Positions 17,391-29,135 of a stretch of 64,000 nucleotides of DNA are shown piece by piece. The notes beneath the pieces are model-generated. The model had not been told where the DNA came from and ran no database searches. It saw only the letters and a program-made list of their open reading frames with translations. The translations under genes and the position numbers were made by a program. The stretch is from the NCBI GenBank assembly GCA_963981505.1, contig CAXCEI010000003.1, positions 8,641 through 72,640 of the forward strand, in the 5' to 3' direction. Within the stretch, counting starts at the first letter, position 1. Every line of letters starts with the position of its first letter. The stretch is from OPU3-GD-OMZ sp001901525 (GTDB lineage Bacteria > Pseudomonadota > Gammaproteobacteria > Methylococcales > Methylomonadaceae).

Positions 17391-19475
17391 TTAACTTTTT
17401 TCTTGGCGTTCTTTGACTTCTTTAATCACATCTTCTGCCACATTTTTTGGGCATGGCGAGTAATGTGAGAATTCCATTGAAAACTGGCCGCGACCGGAAG
17501 TCATGGTTCTAAGGTCGCCAATGTAGCCAAACATTTCACTTAACGGTGCTTGAGCTTTAACGCGGACACCACTGACGCCTGAGTCTTGTCCTTGAATCAT
17601 GCCGCGTCGACGGTTCAAGTCACCAATAACGTCACCGACGTGATCATCGGGCGTAAAGACATCTACTTTCATGATCGGTTCGATCAGTTGTGGACCCGCT
17701 TTAGGGATAGATTGGCGGTAAGCCGCTCTAGCTGCAATTTCAAAGGCAACGGCAGATGAGTCAACGGCATGAAAGCCACCGTCATATAAGGTCACTTTGA
17801 CATCAAGGCAAGGGAATCCAGCCATAACGCCAACACCCATGCTGTTTTTAAAGCCTTTCTCAATGGCTGGCCAGAATTCTCTAGGAACATTACCACCGGT
17901 TACTTTAGATTCAAAGACAAAACCTTCGCCAGGCTCTGCAGGCTCAAGAGTGTAGTCAATTTTACCGAACTGACCAGAACCACCTGATTGCTTCTTATGG
18001 GTGTAGCTGTCTTCGATTTTTTTGGTGATGGTTTCGCGGTAGGCAACCTGCGGCTTTCCAACTTCAACATCAATGCCGTGGGTACGCTTTAAGATATCAA
18101 CTTTGATGTCTAAATGTAGTTCACCCATACCTTTTAAGATGGTTTCGCCGCTGTCTTCGTCGGTTTCAACACGGAAAGAAGGGTCTTCAGCGATCATTTT
18201 ACCGATAGCAATACCCATTTTTTCAGAACCGGCTTTGTCTTTAGGGGACACAGCAATAGAAATAACGGGGTCTGGGAAAACCATAGGTTCCAGTGTTGCC
18301 GGGTTTTTAGTGCAGCATAAGGTGTGACCGGTTTTAACATTTTTCATGCCTACAACCGCGATAATGTCACCGGCTTGGGCGCTATTGAGTTCGATACGTT
18401 CATCGGCATGCATTTCAACGAGTCGACCGATGCGTTCAGTTTTGCCGGTAAAGCTATTAAGAACAGTGTCGCCTTTGTCTATTTTTCCGGAATAAATCCG
18501 AATGAAAGTCAGTGCGCCGTAGCGGTCATCCATGATTTTAAAAGCCAGTGCGCGCAGTGGTTTGTCAATATCCACGATGGCGTGTTCGCCGGTTTCAACG
18601 CCCTCTAAATCAACTTCAGGTTGTGGTTTAACTTCTGTTGGGCTAGGAAGGTAGTCCACAACGGCATTCAGGACGAGTTGGATGCCTTTGTTTTTAAAGG
18701 CGGAGCCACAATACGTTGGGAAGAAGGCAAGATTTGTGGTGCCTTTACGAATACAAGCTTTGAGCGTTTCCAGTGAAGGTTCTTCGCCATCTAAGTATTT
18801 TTCCATCGCATCATCGTCTTGTTCAACGGCGGTTTCGATGAGTTTTTCACGCCACTCTTCAACTTGATCCACCATGTCAGCTGGAACGTCTTCAATGGTG
18901 TATTTAGTCGGGTCACCGGAGTTATCCCAAACCCACGATTTACGCGTGAGCAGGTCAACAACCCCAACAAAGTCATCTTCAGTACCGATCGGTAAAACCA
19001 TGACCAGAGGGTTGGCGCCCAGAACATCTTCAATCTGTTTTACCACACGATAGAAATCCGCCCCTAAGCGGTCAAGCTTGTTAACGAGAATAATTCGAGA
19101 AACTTCAGAATCATTCGCATAACGCCAGTTTGTTTCGGATTGAGGCTCAACACCGCCCGAGCCACAGAAGACACCCACACCGCCGTCAAGAACTTTAAGT
19201 GAGCGATATACTTCGATTGTGAAGTCAACGTGACCGGGTGTGTCAATGATATTTAATCGGTGATCATTCCAGGTGCAAGTTGTTGCAGCGGACTGGATAG
19301 TAATACCACGTTCTTGTTCTTGGTCCATGAAGTCTGTTGTCGCTGCACCATCATGTACCTCACCGATCTTGTGGATTTTTCCGGTCAGTTTTAGAATTCT
19401 TTCCGTGGTTGTTGTTTTTCCGGCATCTACGTGCGCGAAAATACCAATGTTTCTGTATAGCGATAAGTCTGTCAT
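17391..19475 (-). CDS. fusA: elongation factor G, EF-G2-type paralogue
   Basis: A 694-residue translational GTPase. G1 is AHVDAGKTT near residues 14-22, followed by the RGITI switch, DTPGH and NKLD motifs, then EF-G domains II-V. The N-terminus [19 protein letters not shown] and features such as [12 protein letters not shown] match the second EF-G (FusA2/FusB) of Pseudomonas and Vibrio more than the str-operon copy, and no rpsL, rpsG or tufA is next to it. EF-G2 forms can promote translocation or ribosome recycling; which job is done here is not visible. A canonical fusA should exist elsewhere in the genome. Confidence 0.93.
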   Translation of the reverse strand: MTDLSLYRNIGIFAHVDAGKTTTTERILKLTGKIHKIGEVHDGAATTDFMDQEQERGITIQSAATTCTWNDHRLNIIDTPGHVDFTIEVYRSLKVLDGGVGVFCGSGGVEPQSETNWRYANDSEVSRIILVNKLDRLGADFYRVVKQIEDVLGANPLVMVLPIGTEDDFVGVVDLLTRKSWVWDNSGDPTKYTIEDVPADMVDQVEEWREKLIETAVEQDDDAMEKYLDGEEPSLETLKACIRKGTTNLAFFPTYCGSAFKNKGIQLVLNAVVDYLPSPTEVKPQPEVDLEGVETGEHAIVDIDKPLRALAFKIMDDRYGALTFIRIYSGKIDKGDTVLNSFTGKTERIGRLVEMHADERIELNSAQAGDIIAVVGMKNVKTGHTLCCTKNPATLEPMVFPDPVISIAVSPKDKAGSEKMGIAIGKMIAEDPSFRVETDEDSGETILKGMGELHLDIKVDILKRTHGIDVEVGKPQVAYRETITKKIEDSYTHKKQSGGSGQFGKIDYTLEPAEPGEGFVFESKVTGGNVPREFWPAIEKGFKNSMGVGVMAGFPCLDVKVTLYDGGFHAVDSSAVAFEIAARAAYRQSIPKAGPQLIEPIMKVDVFTPDDHVGDVIGDLNRRRGMIQGQDSGVSGVRVKAQAPLSEMFGYIGDLRTMTSGRGQFSMEFSHYSPCPKNVAEDVIKEVKERQEKS

Positions 19476-19836
19476 GTCTGTACTCTGAAAATGAATATTA
19501 AAATCTTTTTTTGCATAGCTATCATCTACTGCAACCTTAAATTAAGCCGCAGCTGGGTTGTAAGGTATTGATATGTTAGCAAAACACGCTGTGATGGCTG
19601 AGTTAACAGGTTGATAATTAACCAGCTATAAATAACCGTATATTCTAACCTAAAATAATAGAAAAATAGAGATAAATCATTGGATTTGATGAAATATTTA
19701 TTTTAATTTTACAATTTTTTGTACTTAGGCGTGCTTACGTTAGTGGGGAATGTCTTGTGCTCAACATTTGTGCGGGGGAAATGAATGACTTCTTGAGTGA
19801 ATTCCCAAGAAGTCATCAGCGCTATGGGTTTTTTGC
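19476..19836. other. AT-rich intergenic region upstream of EF-G2
   Basis: No gene is supported. The region must hold the minus-strand promoter of the EF-G2 gene and the 3' end of the ettA transcript. It is notably AT-rich around 19640-19720, with several possible -10 sequences, so I do not choose one. A strong hairpin lies near the ettA end. Confidence 0.5.
19785..19816 (-). terminator. 11-base inverted repeat after ettA, possible terminator
   Basis: ATGACTTCTTG (19785-19795) and CAAGAAGTCAT (19806-19816) form a perfect 11-base stem with a 10-base loop, about 20 bases past the ettA stop. In the ettA direction the stem is followed by TCATTTCCCC rather than a T run, so termination may be weak or the hairpin may protect the mRNA end. 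Confidence 0.5.
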
Positions 19837-21501
19837 TTAGTTTATTTTCTTGTATTTAATGCGGTGCGGGTTGTCGGCATCAGTCCCGAGACGGCGGTGT
19901 CGATCAGTCTCGTAGTCGGCATAGTTGCCTTCAAACCAGACGACCTCACTGTTGCCTTCGAAAGCCAGAATATGGGTGGCTATTCGGTCAAGAAACCAAC
20001 GGTCATGAGAAATAACAACGGCGCAACCTGGGAAACTTAATAATGCTTCTTCGAGTGCGCGTAAGGTTTCAACGTCTAAGTCATTGGTCGGCTCATCTAA
20101 TAAGAGTAGGTTGCCGCCACTTTTTAATAGTTTGGCCAGGTGAACGCGGTTGCGTTCGCCGCCGGACAGGTTACCGATGCGTTTTTGCTGGTCAGATCCT
20201 TTGAAATTAAAGCGGCTAACATAGGCGCGAGAAGGCGTTTCGTAATTGCCTACTGTGATGGTGTCTAGGCCGTCGGAAATATCATCCCAAACCGTTTTAT
20301 TATCATTGAGTTCATCGCGTGATTGATCGACATACGCGAGTTGAACCGTGGAGCCGAGTTTTAAAGAGCCGCTATCAGGCGTGTCTTCATTGGCGATCAT
20401 GCGAAACAGGGTGGTTTTACCGGCACCGTTAGGCCCAATGATGCCGACAATACCACCGGGGGGTAAATTGAAGTTAAGGTTATCTATCAGTAGTCGGTCA
20501 CCAAAGCCTTTTTGTAGCGCTGAGGCTTCAACAACAACATCGCCCAAACGTGGACCGGGTGGAATGTAGATTTCTTGGGTTTCATTTCTTTTTTGGGTGT
20601 CTTGTTGGGAGAGTTCCTCAAATCGTGCAAGACGGGCCTTGTTCTTAGCGTGACGGCCTTTGGGGTTGGTTCTGACCCAGTCGAGTTCTGCTTTCATGGC
20701 TTTTTGCCGTGATGATTCTTGCTTTTCCTCCATTTCAAGACGGTTTTGTTTTTGTTCCAGCCAAGAGGAATAGTTACCCTCCCAAGGTATACCCTGGCCG
20801 CGGTCGAGTTCTAGAATCCAGCCTGCGACATTATCTAGAAAATAGCGGTCGTGAGTGACGGCTACAACGGTGCCGGGAAAGTTGTGAAGAAAGGTTTCTA
20901 ACCAGGCAACAGATTCGGCATCCAGGTGGTTGGTCGGCTCGTCAAGTAATAACATGTCCGGGTTTGAAAGCAGTAGGCGGCATAGCGCAACCCGACGTTT
21001 TTCACCGCCCGATAAGGTGCTGATATCAGCGTCCCAGTCAGGCAACCTAAGTGCGTCGGCGGCAATTTCGAGTTGCCTTTCAAGTTCCCAGGCGCCAGCA
21101 GCGTCAATTTTATCTTGTAATTCCGCTTGTTCGGTGAGCAGTTTGTCAAAGTCAGCATCCGGCTCTGCAAAGGCGTCACTGATTGCGTTGAAGCGGTCAA
21201 GAATCGCTTTGGTTTCGGCAACACCTTCTTCAACATTGCCCCGAACATCTTTATTAGGGTCAAGTTCGGGTTCTTGTGCCAGATAGCCGATTTTTATGCC
21301 GGATTGTGCGCGTGCCTCGCCTTCAATGTCTTTATCAATACCGGCCATAATTCGCAGTAATGTTGATTTTCCTGAGCCATTGAGCCCTAAGACGCCAATT
21401 TTTGCGCCGGGGAAGAAAGACAGGTAGATATCTTTTAGAATATATTTTTTAGGCGGGACAATTTTGCCCACGCCATTCATTGTGTAGATATATTGGGCCA
21501 T
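19837..21501 (-). CDS. ettA: energy-dependent translational throttle protein EttA (ABC-F)
   Basis: A 554-residue soluble ABC-F ATPase with two nucleotide-binding domains. The first has Walker [10 protein letters not shown], signature [11 protein letters not shown] and Walker [13 protein letters not shown]. The second has [20 protein letters not shown] and [12 protein letters not shown]. The inter-domain linker carries the PtIM arm (about residues 245-320) that contacts P-site tRNA. EttA binds the ribosomal E site and gates entry of the 70S initiation complex into elongation according to the ATP/ADP ratio. No membrane segments are present. Confidence 0.97.
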   Translation of the reverse strand: MAQYIYTMNGVGKIVPPKKYILKDIYLSFFPGAKIGVLGLNGSGKSTLLRIMAGIDKDIEGEARAQSGIKIGYLAQEPELDPNKDVRGNVEEGVAETKAILDRFNAISDAFAEPDADFDKLLTEQAELQDKIDAAGAWELERQLEIAADALRLPDWDADISTLSGGEKRRVALCRLLLSNPDMLLLDEPTNHLDAESVAWLETFLHNFPGTVVAVTHDRYFLDNVAGWILELDRGQGIPWEGNYSSWLEQKQNRLEMEEKQESSRQKAMKAELDWVRTNPKGRHAKNKARLARFEELSQQDTQKRNETQEIYIPPGPRLGDVVVEASALQKGFGDRLLIDNLNFNLPPGGIVGIIGPNGAGKTTLFRMIANEDTPDSGSLKLGSTVQLAYVDQSRDELNDNKTVWDDISDGLDTITVGNYETPSRAYVSRFNFKGSDQQKRIGNLSGGERNRVHLAKLLKSGGNLLLLDEPTNDLDVETLRALEEALLSFPGCAVVISHDRWFLDRIATHILAFEGNSEVVWFEGNYADYETDRHRRLGTDADNPHRIKYKKIN

Positions 21502-21680
21502 GTGTTTAAGGGAGGGGTTGTTTAAAATTGGTCATTATTCCATGTTATGGGTGAGATGATAATCATTGATTTAAAAATCAATGGAATAACCCGTTGATTG
21601 AGGCGGTTCAAAATGGAGGTTTGGTCAGTTGTGATTATAGGGTAACGGGCTGTGGGTAAAAAAAGGCTGTGTTAGACTAA

Positions 21681-22403
21681 ATGTTTGATCATTTATTTTG
21701 TATCATGTCTGAAGCTACTGAAACGCAACCGGTTGTTCCTGTTTTATATTCTTTTCGACGGTGTCCGTATGCCATCAGGGCGCGAATTGCCATTCATTAC
21801 AGTGGTTTTAAGGTTTTATTGCGTGAAGTTGTTTTGCGTAATAAGCCACCATCCCTATTATCTTATTCTCCCAAGGGGACGGTTCCGGTTTTGATTTTGC
21901 CCAGTGGTCAGGTTATCGATGAAAGCTATGAGATTATGGTTTTTTCGTTGCAGCACAATGATCCGGACAATTGGTTGGAAAAATCGGATGCGCTAAACAG
22001 AGCGATGATTCAGGAGTTAATAGCGCAGAATGACAGCGAATTTAAGTTCTGGTTAGACCGGTATAAATACAGTGATCGATACCCTGAGCAGTCGGCTGAA
22101 TATTACCGTGACCAAGGGCAACTGTTTTTAGCACGCTTAGAAAATAAATTAGTTGCTAGTTCTTATTTGTTGGGTGATAGGGTCGGGCTTGCTGATATGG
22201 CAGTTTTTCCTTTTGTCCGGCAATTTGCACAGGTTGACCGGAGTTGGTTTGATCAGTCGCCGTATCCTTTTGTAAGAGCATGGTTAGAGCGGTTACTAGC
22301 GGCGCCTTTTTTTTCCGCAGTGATGGCTAAGTATGTGCCCTGGGATGAGGGTGTTCGTGAGTTTAGTTTCCCTGAGGTGAATGGGTTAGGTAACAAGGGT
22401 TAA
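21681..22403 (+). CDS. glutathione S-transferase family protein
   Basis: Up to 240 residues. The N-terminal thioredoxin-fold domain begins LYSFRRCPYAIRARIAI, with Cys/Pro in the glutathione-binding position, followed by KGTVPVL and the DESYEIM segment (the conserved Glu-Ser pair). A helical C-terminal domain follows (RVGLADMAVFPFVRQFA). Substrate is unknown. The start is uncertain: ATG at 21681 or the in-frame ATG at 21705 (MSEATETQ), neither with a strong Shine-Dalgarno. It is separate from the flanking genes and may be a single-gene transcript. Confidence 0.85.
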   Translation: MFDHLFCIMSEATETQPVVPVLYSFRRCPYAIRARIAIHYSGFKVLLREVVLRNKPPSLLSYSPKGTVPVLILPSGQVIDESYEIMVFSLQHNDPDNWLEKSDALNRAMIQELIAQNDSEFKFWLDRYKYSDRYPEQSAEYYRDQGQLFLARLENKLVASSYLLGDRVGLADMAVFPFVRQFAQVDRSWFDQSPYPFVRAWLERLLAAPFFSAVMAKYVPWDEGVREFSFPEVNGLGNKG

Positions 22404-22478
22404 TATCAGGTAAAATAAAGAGTTTATTTAATTTGATCTGGATTTGCGTTCCAGATGTCATGTTGAGGGTGTTTGATT

Positions 22479-23480
22479 ATGGGTAATTGTGTGGTTACGG
22501 CGCTGTATAAATTCGTGCGTTTGGAAGATTTTAAACAGATGCAAAAGCCGTTGTTACAGGTGTTGATAGCACATGAAATAAAAGGCACTATTCTACTGGC
22601 TAAAGAAGGTATTAATGGTACGGTTGCGGGTTCAAGAGCCGCGATTGATGTGCTTTATAACTGGTTTGACAGTGATACACGTTTAGCAGGTATAAATTAT
22701 AAAGAGTCGCTGGATGAAACGGTCCCTTTTTATCGCACCAAGGTTAAATTGAAAAAAGAGATTGTGACGATGGGCGTTGAGGCCATTGATCCGACTCAAA
22801 TAGTTGGTACCTATGTTAAGCCCAGTGACTGGAATGACTTGATTGCTGATCCTGATGTCTTATTGGTTGATACCCGTAATGATTATGAGGTCAATATTGG
22901 TCAGTTTCAGGGTGCAATTAACCCTGAAACGGCTACTTTTCGTGAATTCCCACAGTATGTTAAGGATAACTTAAGCCCCGGGCACCATAAGAAGGTGGCG
23001 ATGTATTGTACCGGTGGGATACGGTGCGAAAAATCAACGGCTTACTTAAAAGACCAAGGTTTTGAAGAGGTTTATCATCTTGAAGGGGGGATCCTGAAAT
23101 ATTTAGAGGAGATTCCAGAATCTGAATCGATGTGGCAGGGCGAATGTTTTGTTTTCGATAATCGCGTGGCCGTTAACCATGATTTAACGAAGGGGCGCTA
23201 TGATCAGTGTTTTGCTTGTCGTTATCCGGTGAGTGAAATAGACAAAGCGAGTGTACATTATGTGCAGGGCGTGAGTTGTCCCCATTGTTTTGACAAGGTG
23301 AGTGAGCATCAGCGGCGACGTTTTGAAGAGCGTGAAAAGCAGGTGGAGTTAGCCCGTGTAAGGGGCCTTCAGCATATTGGTTCGGATGCTAAAGTCGATA
23401 ATCAAGAACAACGCGCGTTAAAATACCGTTATAAGGAACAACAGCGTGAGGCATTGGCAGCGCAAAAGCGTTTGGCTTAA
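22479..23480 (+). CDS. trhO: tRNA uridine 5-hydroxylase TrhO (YceA), rhodanese domain
   Basis: About 333 residues. An acylphosphatase-like N-terminal domain ([17 protein letters not shown]) is followed by a rhodanese domain with the active-site loop CTGGIRCEK, then a C-terminal region with four zinc-type cysteines ([12 protein letters not shown]). TrhO uses oxygen to make 5-hydroxyuridine at position 34 of tRNAs, the first step toward cmo5U/mo5U. The ATG at 22479 is chosen over an in-frame TTG six bases upstream because GAGGGTG lies at the right distance from it. Confidence 0.95.
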   Translation: MGNCVVTALYKFVRLEDFKQMQKPLLQVLIAHEIKGTILLAKEGINGTVAGSRAAIDVLYNWFDSDTRLAGINYKESLDETVPFYRTKVKLKKEIVTMGVEAIDPTQIVGTYVKPSDWNDLIADPDVLLVDTRNDYEVNIGQFQGAINPETATFREFPQYVKDNLSPGHHKKVAMYCTGGIRCEKSTAYLKDQGFEEVYHLEGGILKYLEEIPESESMWQGECFVFDNRVAVNHDLTKGRYDQCFACRYPVSEIDKASVHYVQGVSCPHCFDKVSEHQRRRFEEREKQVELARVRGLQHIGSDAKVDNQEQRALKYRYKEQQREALAAQKRLA

Positions 23481-23609
23481 AGAGAGCGAATTGTTTTATA
23501 GTCATTTCGTTATAATTACGTTATAAATTACTCGATGGGGCAAAAGAAACTGTTGTCAGTTTTGAATTGAGTGGCCGTTCTAATATTTTAACCATTTTGA
23601 GATAAATGA

Positions 23610-24485
23610 ATGATTGAAGGTAGTATTGTTGCGTTAGTGACACCTATGACTGTTGACGGGGAGATTGATTATGCGAGTCTTGATCAGCTAGTCGAATTTC
23701 ATATTGAGCAGAAAACAGATGCGATTGTTGCGGTAGGCACAACCGGAGAGTCGGCCACGCTTGATGAAAATGACCATATGGCCGTTGTTCAGGCGGTGGT
23801 TAAGCAGGTTAATGGTCGTATTCCCGTGATAGCCGGTACCGGGGCTAATTCCACTACAGAGGCCATAACACTCACGCAGCGTGCAAAAGAAGTGGGTGCG
23901 GATGCTTGTTTATTGGTGACGCCTTATTATAACAAGCCGACTCAAGAAGGGCTTTTTTTACACTATCAAGCGATTGCAGAAGCGGTTGATATTCCCCAGA
24001 TATTGTATAACGTTCCCGGGCGGACGGCCTGTGACATGTTGCCAGAAACCGTGGCGCGATTATCAGTCATTGGCAATATTGTGGGTGTCAAAGAGGCCAC
24101 CGGTGACCTTGACCGTGTGTTAGCGTTGCGTGATTTATGTGGCGATGATTTTGCGCTTTATTCGGGGGATGATGCTTCTTCGTGTGCGTTTTGTTTATTA
24201 GGCGGACAGGGTGTCATTACGGTTACCGGAAATGTTGCGCCTCGGTTAATGCATGATATGGTGGTTGCGGCTATAGCGGGCGATCGTGCGACAGCATTGG
24301 CTGTTGATGAGAAATTAACGGGCTTACATACGCACTTATTTGTTCAGGCAAATCCAATTCCGGTTAAATGGGCAGTCAGTGAAATGGCATTGATCAAAAC
24401 GGGTATTCGTTTGCCATTAACGTGGCTTACGTCGGATTGTTTTGCGCAGCTCAAAGAAGCAATGCAGCAAGCAGAAGTGATCTAA
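23610..24485 (+). CDS. dapA: 4-hydroxy-tetrahydrodipicolinate synthase
   Basis: A 291-residue class I aldolase that condenses pyruvate with aspartate semialdehyde, the first committed step to lysine and diaminopimelate for peptidoglycan. The Schiff-base lysine is Lys161 (GVKEATGD), with Tyr133 (LYNVPGRT) and Thr44-Thr45 (GTTGES) of the catalytic triad also in place. The TAA overlaps the ATG of the bamC gene by one base, reproducing the dapA-bamC pairing known in E. coli. Confidence 0.97.
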   Translation: MIEGSIVALVTPMTVDGEIDYASLDQLVEFHIEQKTDAIVAVGTTGESATLDENDHMAVVQAVVKQVNGRIPVIAGTGANSTTEAITLTQRAKEVGADACLLVTPYYNKPTQEGLFLHYQAIAEAVDIPQILYNVPGRTACDMLPETVARLSVIGNIVGVKEATGDLDRVLALRDLCGDDFALYSGDDASSCAFCLLGGQGVITVTGNVAPRLMHDMVVAAIAGDRATALAVDEKLTGLHTHLFVQANPIPVKWAVSEMALIKTGIRLPLTWLTSDCFAQLKEAMQQAEVI

Positions 24486-25159
24486 TGCTCAAGTTCGAAA
24501 GTTCAGGTGCTGTGCTGGGGTGGCGGTTGTTACTACTGATGGCCATTATGATTATTTCCGGGTGTACCCGTATTAAGAGCTACTTTCCTGACAAGCAAAT
24601 TGATTACCGACACAGTGCTGAATTACCGGTTTTAGAAATACCGGTAGATTTACTAAACAATGAGTTGGCCAGACAAATCGATGAAGTTAAAAGAGCCGCC
24701 AAGGTTGTTGAAACGACAATGGTTCAATCATCGGCTACGTTACCAGAACAGCAGGTGCTGCCCCTAACACAGGTCGTTCGACTGGTAAGTTATACCGGAG
24801 GGTCGCCCCGGCTGGAAATAGCTAAATCGTATGATTTAGCTTGGCGTATTGTTGGTAAAGCATTGATTCGTGAAGGCATAGAAATCGTTGCCAGAAATCA
24901 GGCGAATGCGGTTTATTTTATTCAATATGACTGGAATGAGTCGCCGATAGAAGACGGTTCGCTATGGAATGAGTTTGATTTTATTTTTGGCGAAGATCCA
25001 ACCCGCGAGCAAGAATATCAAATCAGAGTGTTTGACAGTCATGGTCAGAGTGACATCATGCTATTGGATAAAAACGCGGACACACCTCCGCAACATGAAA
25101 GTTTACCAATATTGAAAATTTTAGAGCAGGCCATCAAAGAAGATTTGGCCGACGAATGA
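24485..25159 (+). CDS. bamC: outer-membrane assembly lipoprotein BamC (NlpB)
   Basis: A 224-residue lipoprotein starting at the ATG that overlaps the dapA stop. The lipobox is IISGC, and a helix-grip domain runs at about residues 95-220 (YDLAWRIVGKALIREGIEIVARN). BamC is an accessory lipoprotein of the BAM complex. This version is shorter than E. coli BamC (344) and appears to have one helix-grip domain rather than two. The longer frame from 24422 would run inside dapA and is not preferred. The helix-grip motif begins YDLAWRIVG. Confidence 0.85.
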   Translation: MLKFESSGAVLGWRLLLLMAIMIISGCTRIKSYFPDKQIDYRHSAELPVLEIPVDLLNNELARQIDEVKRAAKVVETTMVQSSATLPEQQVLPLTQVVRLVSYTGGSPRLEIAKSYDLAWRIVGKALIREGIEIVARNQANAVYFIQYDWNESPIEDGSLWNEFDFIFGEDPTREQEYQIRVFDSHGQSDIMLLDKNADTPPQHESLPILKILEQAIKEDLADE

Positions 25160-25216
25160 CAAAAACACATCTAACCATTTCGTCGAGATGATTAGATATT
25201 ACCGAAAAAAATCACC

Positions 25217-28200
25217 ATGCTAAGACTATCAGGCCCTAAGGCACTTTCTTTATTTCGAACTGAAAAATTATTACAAGAACTGCAGGCTATTAACAGGCAC
25301 ATTAGTGCTTTGTCAGCACGCTATGTTCACTTTGTTAATGTTGATGGGCCGACTTTGCCTGCAGAGCAGTTAACACAGTTAGAGCAATTGCTCGATTATG
25401 GGGATGCGCTTAAAACGACAGCTGATGATGGTTTTCCAATTTTAGTGATTCCCCGGGAAGGAACTATTTCACCGTGGTCGAGTAAGGCAACGGAGATTGC
25501 GCAGCGTTGTGGGTTGGTCGGTGTTTTACGGCTGGAGCGAGCGATTGAATACCGTTTGACGGTTCAAGAGGATGCCGAGGTGAGCGCTGACCTGGCATCT
25601 TTGGCTGAGACTTTATATGACCGGATGACCCAAGCGATTTGTTTGGAGTCAGAGTGCCCTGACATCTTTGAACAGGCAGAACCGAAACCGTTAGCAACTA
25701 TTGCGGTTTTAGAAGCGGGACGAGACGCCTTGGTGCAAGCAGATGAAAGTCTGGGGTTGGCATTGTCAGCAGATGAAATAGATTATTTGCTGACCAGTTT
25801 TCAGGACTTGGGTCGAGACCCGACGGATGTGGAATTAATGATGTTCGCGCAGGCTAATTCTGAACATTGCCGGCATAAAATATTTAATGCGCAGTGGACT
25901 TTAGACGGTGTTGAGCAGGGACAAACCTTGTTTGGTATGATTCGCAATACTTATCATTGTAACCCGAAAGGGGTGTTGTCGGCCTACAGTGATAATTCCT
26001 CTGTCATCGAAGGTTCCCCTGCGCAGGTCTTTATCCGTAATCCTATTACTGGCCAATATGGCTATGTCGATGAGGATGCCCATGTTTTGATGAAGGTCGA
26101 AACACACAACCATCCAACCGCTATTTCGCCACACCCCGGAGCGGCTACCGGTTCGGGTGGCGAAATTAGAGACGAAGGAGCCACCGGGTTAGGTTCCCAA
26201 ACCAAGGCTGGGTTAACGGGTTTTTCGGTGTCTAATTTAAAAATACCCGGGTTGTCGCAGCCGTGGGAAGTTGATTACGGTAAGCCTGAGCGTATTGCTT
26301 CGGCATTGGCTATTATGCTTGAGGCGCCAGTTGGCGGTGCCGCGTTTAATAATGAATTTGGGCGTCCGAATTTAGCCGGTTATTTTCGTAGTTTTGAGCA
26401 ACCCGCAGTAGCTTCTGAGAGTCATCATTTATTGGGCTATCATAAGCCTATTATGATCGCTGGGGGAATGGGTAATATTCGGCCCATGTTGGTCAATAAA
26501 AATACCATCCCACCCGGTGCACTTATTATTGTTCTAGGGGGCCCGGCAATGTTAATCGGGCTCGGTGGCAGTGCGGCCTCTTCACAATCGTCAGGTGAAA
26601 TTTCAGCGCAGCTAGATTACGCTTCGGTACAACGTGAAAATCCAGAAATGGAGCGGCGATGTCAGGAAGTCATTAATCATTGTTCGGCGCTCGGCGATAA
26701 AACGCCGATCGTTTCTATTCATGATGTTGGGGCCGGTGGTTTATCCAATGCGGTTCCGGAAATTATTCATGACTGCGACCGGGGTGGCCGCTTTGAATTA
26801 CGTAAAATATTAAATGCCGACCAAGGTATGTCGCCGATGCAGATTTGGTGTAATGAAGCGCAAGAGCGTTATATCTTAGCGATCATGCCAGAATCATTAC
26901 CGTTGTTTGAATCCTTCTGTCAGAAAGAAAAATGTCTTTATGCTGTTATTGGCGAAGCCATCGAGGATGAACAATTACAATTAACCGATGCGTTGCTAAA
27001 AGACGATGCCGTTAATTTGCCGATGTCTCTACTTTTTGGTAAGGCGCCTAAAATGCACCGTGATGTTAAGCGCCAAGTCCCAAGCCTTAACAAACTGGAT
27101 GCGTCCGGGGTGACGTTGCCAGAAGCTGTTAAGCGTGTGTTATCTTTTCCTGCCGTTGCCGATAAAAGTTTTCTTATTACCATTGGTGACCGTTCGGTGA
27201 CGGGGTTGGTCGTTCGAGATCAAATGGTGGGCCCGTGGCAAGTGCCTGTTGCCGATGTTGCTGTTACCGCTTCTGGTTTTTATGCTAAGACCGGTGAAGC
27301 CATGGCAATGGGGGAAAGAACACCGGTCGCTGTTATCAATGCGCCGGCATCAGGACGATTAGCGATTGGCGAGGCGTTAACGAATCTTGCGGCAGCGGCT
27401 ATTGGTGAATTAGGGCAGGTTAAGTTGTCGGCTAACTGGATGGCGGCCGCCGGTTTTGGTGGTGAAGATGCGGCCTTGTTTGAAACGGTCAAGGCGGTGG
27501 GTATGGAATTGTGTCCCGCTTTGGGGATTGCTATTCCGGTAGGTAAGGATTCATTGTCGATGAAAACGGTTTGGAAAGAAGATGATCAAGCTAAGTCGAT
27601 GACATCACCGGTCTCTTTGATAACAACCGCATTTGCACCGGTTAATGATATTTACAAAACATTAACCCCTGAGCTTCAAAATACGGACAGTGTATTAATA
27701 TTAATTGATTTAGGGCAAGGGAAGAATCGCTTAGGCGGTTCGGTTTTAGCGCAGGTTTATCAGCAATTAGGGGATCTGGCGCCGGACCTTGACGATGTGA
27801 TTTTATTTAAATCCTTTTTTGACGCTATTCAGGTACTGAATCAACGTGGCTTGTTATTGGCTTATCATGACCGCTCTGATGGTGGCTTGTTAGCGGCGGC
27901 TGCAGAAATGATGTTTGCCAGTCGCTTAGGGGTGTCGCTCACCTTAGACGCCTTGGGCGAGGATAGTTTGGCGGCGTTATTTAATGAGGAGTTAGGCGCG
28001 GTTATCCAGGTCTCAGCGGCTCACAAAGATGCTGTTTTAGCACATCTTGGTCAGGCTGGGTTATCGACCTGTAGTCATGTGATCGGTACGCTTAATACCT
28101 TAGCTGAGTTAACTATTCAAACTGGTGGTGCCGTTGTTTATGCGCAATCAAGGGCCCAACTACAGCAAAACTGGTCAGAAACCAGTTTTCATATGCAAGC

Positions 28201-29101
28201 ATTACGTGATAATCCTGCGTGTGCCGAGCAGCAGTTTAGCCGGATTTTAGATGATAACGATCCGGGGCTAAAGGCAGAGTTATCCTTTGATGTACATGAA
28301 GATATAACCCGTCCATTTATCGGTAGTTATAGGCCGAAGGTGGCGATCTTAAGAGAGCAGGGTGTTAATGGCCATGTGGAAATGGCAGCCGCATTTGATC
28401 GGGCGGGGTTTACCGCGGTTGATGTTCACATGAGTGACCTATTGGATCAGCGTGTTTCTTTGCGTGAATTCCAAGGTATTGTTGCCTGCGGAGGGTTTTC
28501 TTATGGGGATGTTTTAGGTGCCGGCGGGGGCTGGTCAAAGTCTATTTTGTTTAATGATTATGCGCGCGCACAATTTCAAGATTTCTTTAATCGAGACGAT
28601 ACCTTTGGGTTAGGTGTTTGTAATGGCTGTCAAATGCTTTCCGGATTGAAAAGTTTAATCCCCGGGACGGCACATTGGCCGCAATTTGTCGGTAATATTT
28701 CAGAGCAGTTTGAGGCCCGTGTGGCCATGGTTGAAGTCATGGCATCACCTTCGATTTTATTGTCCGGAATGGCCGGGTCGAGAATGCCGGTTTCTATTGC
28801 ACACGGTGAGGGGCGAGCACTTTTTCAAACGGGTCAGTTAGAGGCCGCGCTTGAAGCCCGTCAGGTTGCTTTAGCTTATGTTGATAATTACGGTCAACCG
28901 ACGACAGCGTTTCCCGCTAACCCGAACGGATCAGTCGGGGGTGTGACCGGGCTCACTTCTGAAAATGGTCGTTTTACCATTATGATGCCGCATCCTGAAC
29001 GTTGTTTTAGAACCATTCAGAATTCTTGGCATCCTGAGGGTTGGGGTGAATATAGTCCGTGGATGCGCCTGTTTGCAAATGCCCGTAAATGGTTGGGGTA
29101 A
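25217..29101 (+). CDS. purL: phosphoribosylformylglycinamidine synthase
   Basis: A 1294-residue large-type FGAM synthase for step four of purine synthesis: FGAR, glutamine and ATP give FGAM. The N-terminal PurS-like domain is followed by two AIRS-like synthase halves ([24 protein letters not shown]) and a C-terminal glutaminase with nucleophile Cys in GVCNGCQML and the catalytic His/Glu in PHPER. Length matches the enterobacterial enzyme. It stands alone between dapA-bamC and cysM. Confidence 0.98.
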   Translation: MLRLSGPKALSLFRTEKLLQELQAINRHISALSARYVHFVNVDGPTLPAEQLTQLEQLLDYGDALKTTADDGFPILVIPREGTISPWSSKATEIAQRCGLVGVLRLERAIEYRLTVQEDAEVSADLASLAETLYDRMTQAICLESECPDIFEQAEPKPLATIAVLEAGRDALVQADESLGLALSADEIDYLLTSFQDLGRDPTDVELMMFAQANSEHCRHKIFNAQWTLDGVEQGQTLFGMIRNTYHCNPKGVLSAYSDNSSVIEGSPAQVFIRNPITGQYGYVDEDAHVLMKVETHNHPTAISPHPGAATGSGGEIRDEGATGLGSQTKAGLTGFSVSNLKIPGLSQPWEVDYGKPERIASALAIMLEAPVGGAAFNNEFGRPNLAGYFRSFEQPAVASESHHLLGYHKPIMIAGGMGNIRPMLVNKNTIPPGALIIVLGGPAMLIGLGGSAASSQSSGEISAQLDYASVQRENPEMERRCQEVINHCSALGDKTPIVSIHDVGAGGLSNAVPEIIHDCDRGGRFELRKILNADQGMSPMQIWCNEAQERYILAIMPESLPLFESFCQKEKCLYAVIGEAIEDEQLQLTDALLKDDAVNLPMSLLFGKAPKMHRDVKRQVPSLNKLDASGVTLPEAVKRVLSFPAVADKSFLITIGDRSVTGLVVRDQMVGPWQVPVADVAVTASGFYAKTGEAMAMGERTPVAVINAPASGRLAIGEALTNLAAAAIGELGQVKLSANWMAAAGFGGEDAALFETVKAVGMELCPALGIAIPVGKDSLSMKTVWKEDDQAKSMTSPVSLITTAFAPVNDIYKTLTPELQNTDSVLILIDLGQGKNRLGGSVLAQVYQQLGDLAPDLDDVILFKSFFDAIQVLNQRGLLLAYHDRSDGGLLAAAAEMMFASRLGVSLTLDALGEDSLAALFNEELGAVIQVSAAHKDAVLAHLGQAGLSTCSHVIGTLNTLAELTIQTGGAVVYAQSRAQLQQNWSETSFHMQALRDNPACAEQQFSRILDDNDPGLKAELSFDVHEDITRPFIGSYRPKVAILREQGVNGHVEMAAAFDRAGFTAVDVHMSDLLDQRVSLREFQGIVACGGFSYGDVLGAGGGWSKSILFNDYARAQFQDFFNRDDTFGLGVCNGCQMLSGLKSLIPGTAHWPQFVGNISEQFEARVAMVEVMASPSILLSGMAGSRMPVSIAHGEGRALFQTGQLEAALEARQVALAYVDNYGQPTTAFPANPNGSVGGVTGLTSENGRFTIMMPHPERCFRTIQNSWHPEGWGEYSPWMRLFANARKWLG

Positions 29102-29135
29102 TGAAAGGTCTGATTTGTTTGAGGAATAATGTGTT

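Noticed and set aside
24422..24484. N-terminal extension of BamC into dapA
   Set aside because: The extension reads the dapA 3' end in another frame; the lipoprotein signal starts at the ATG at 24485, which overlaps the dapA stop.
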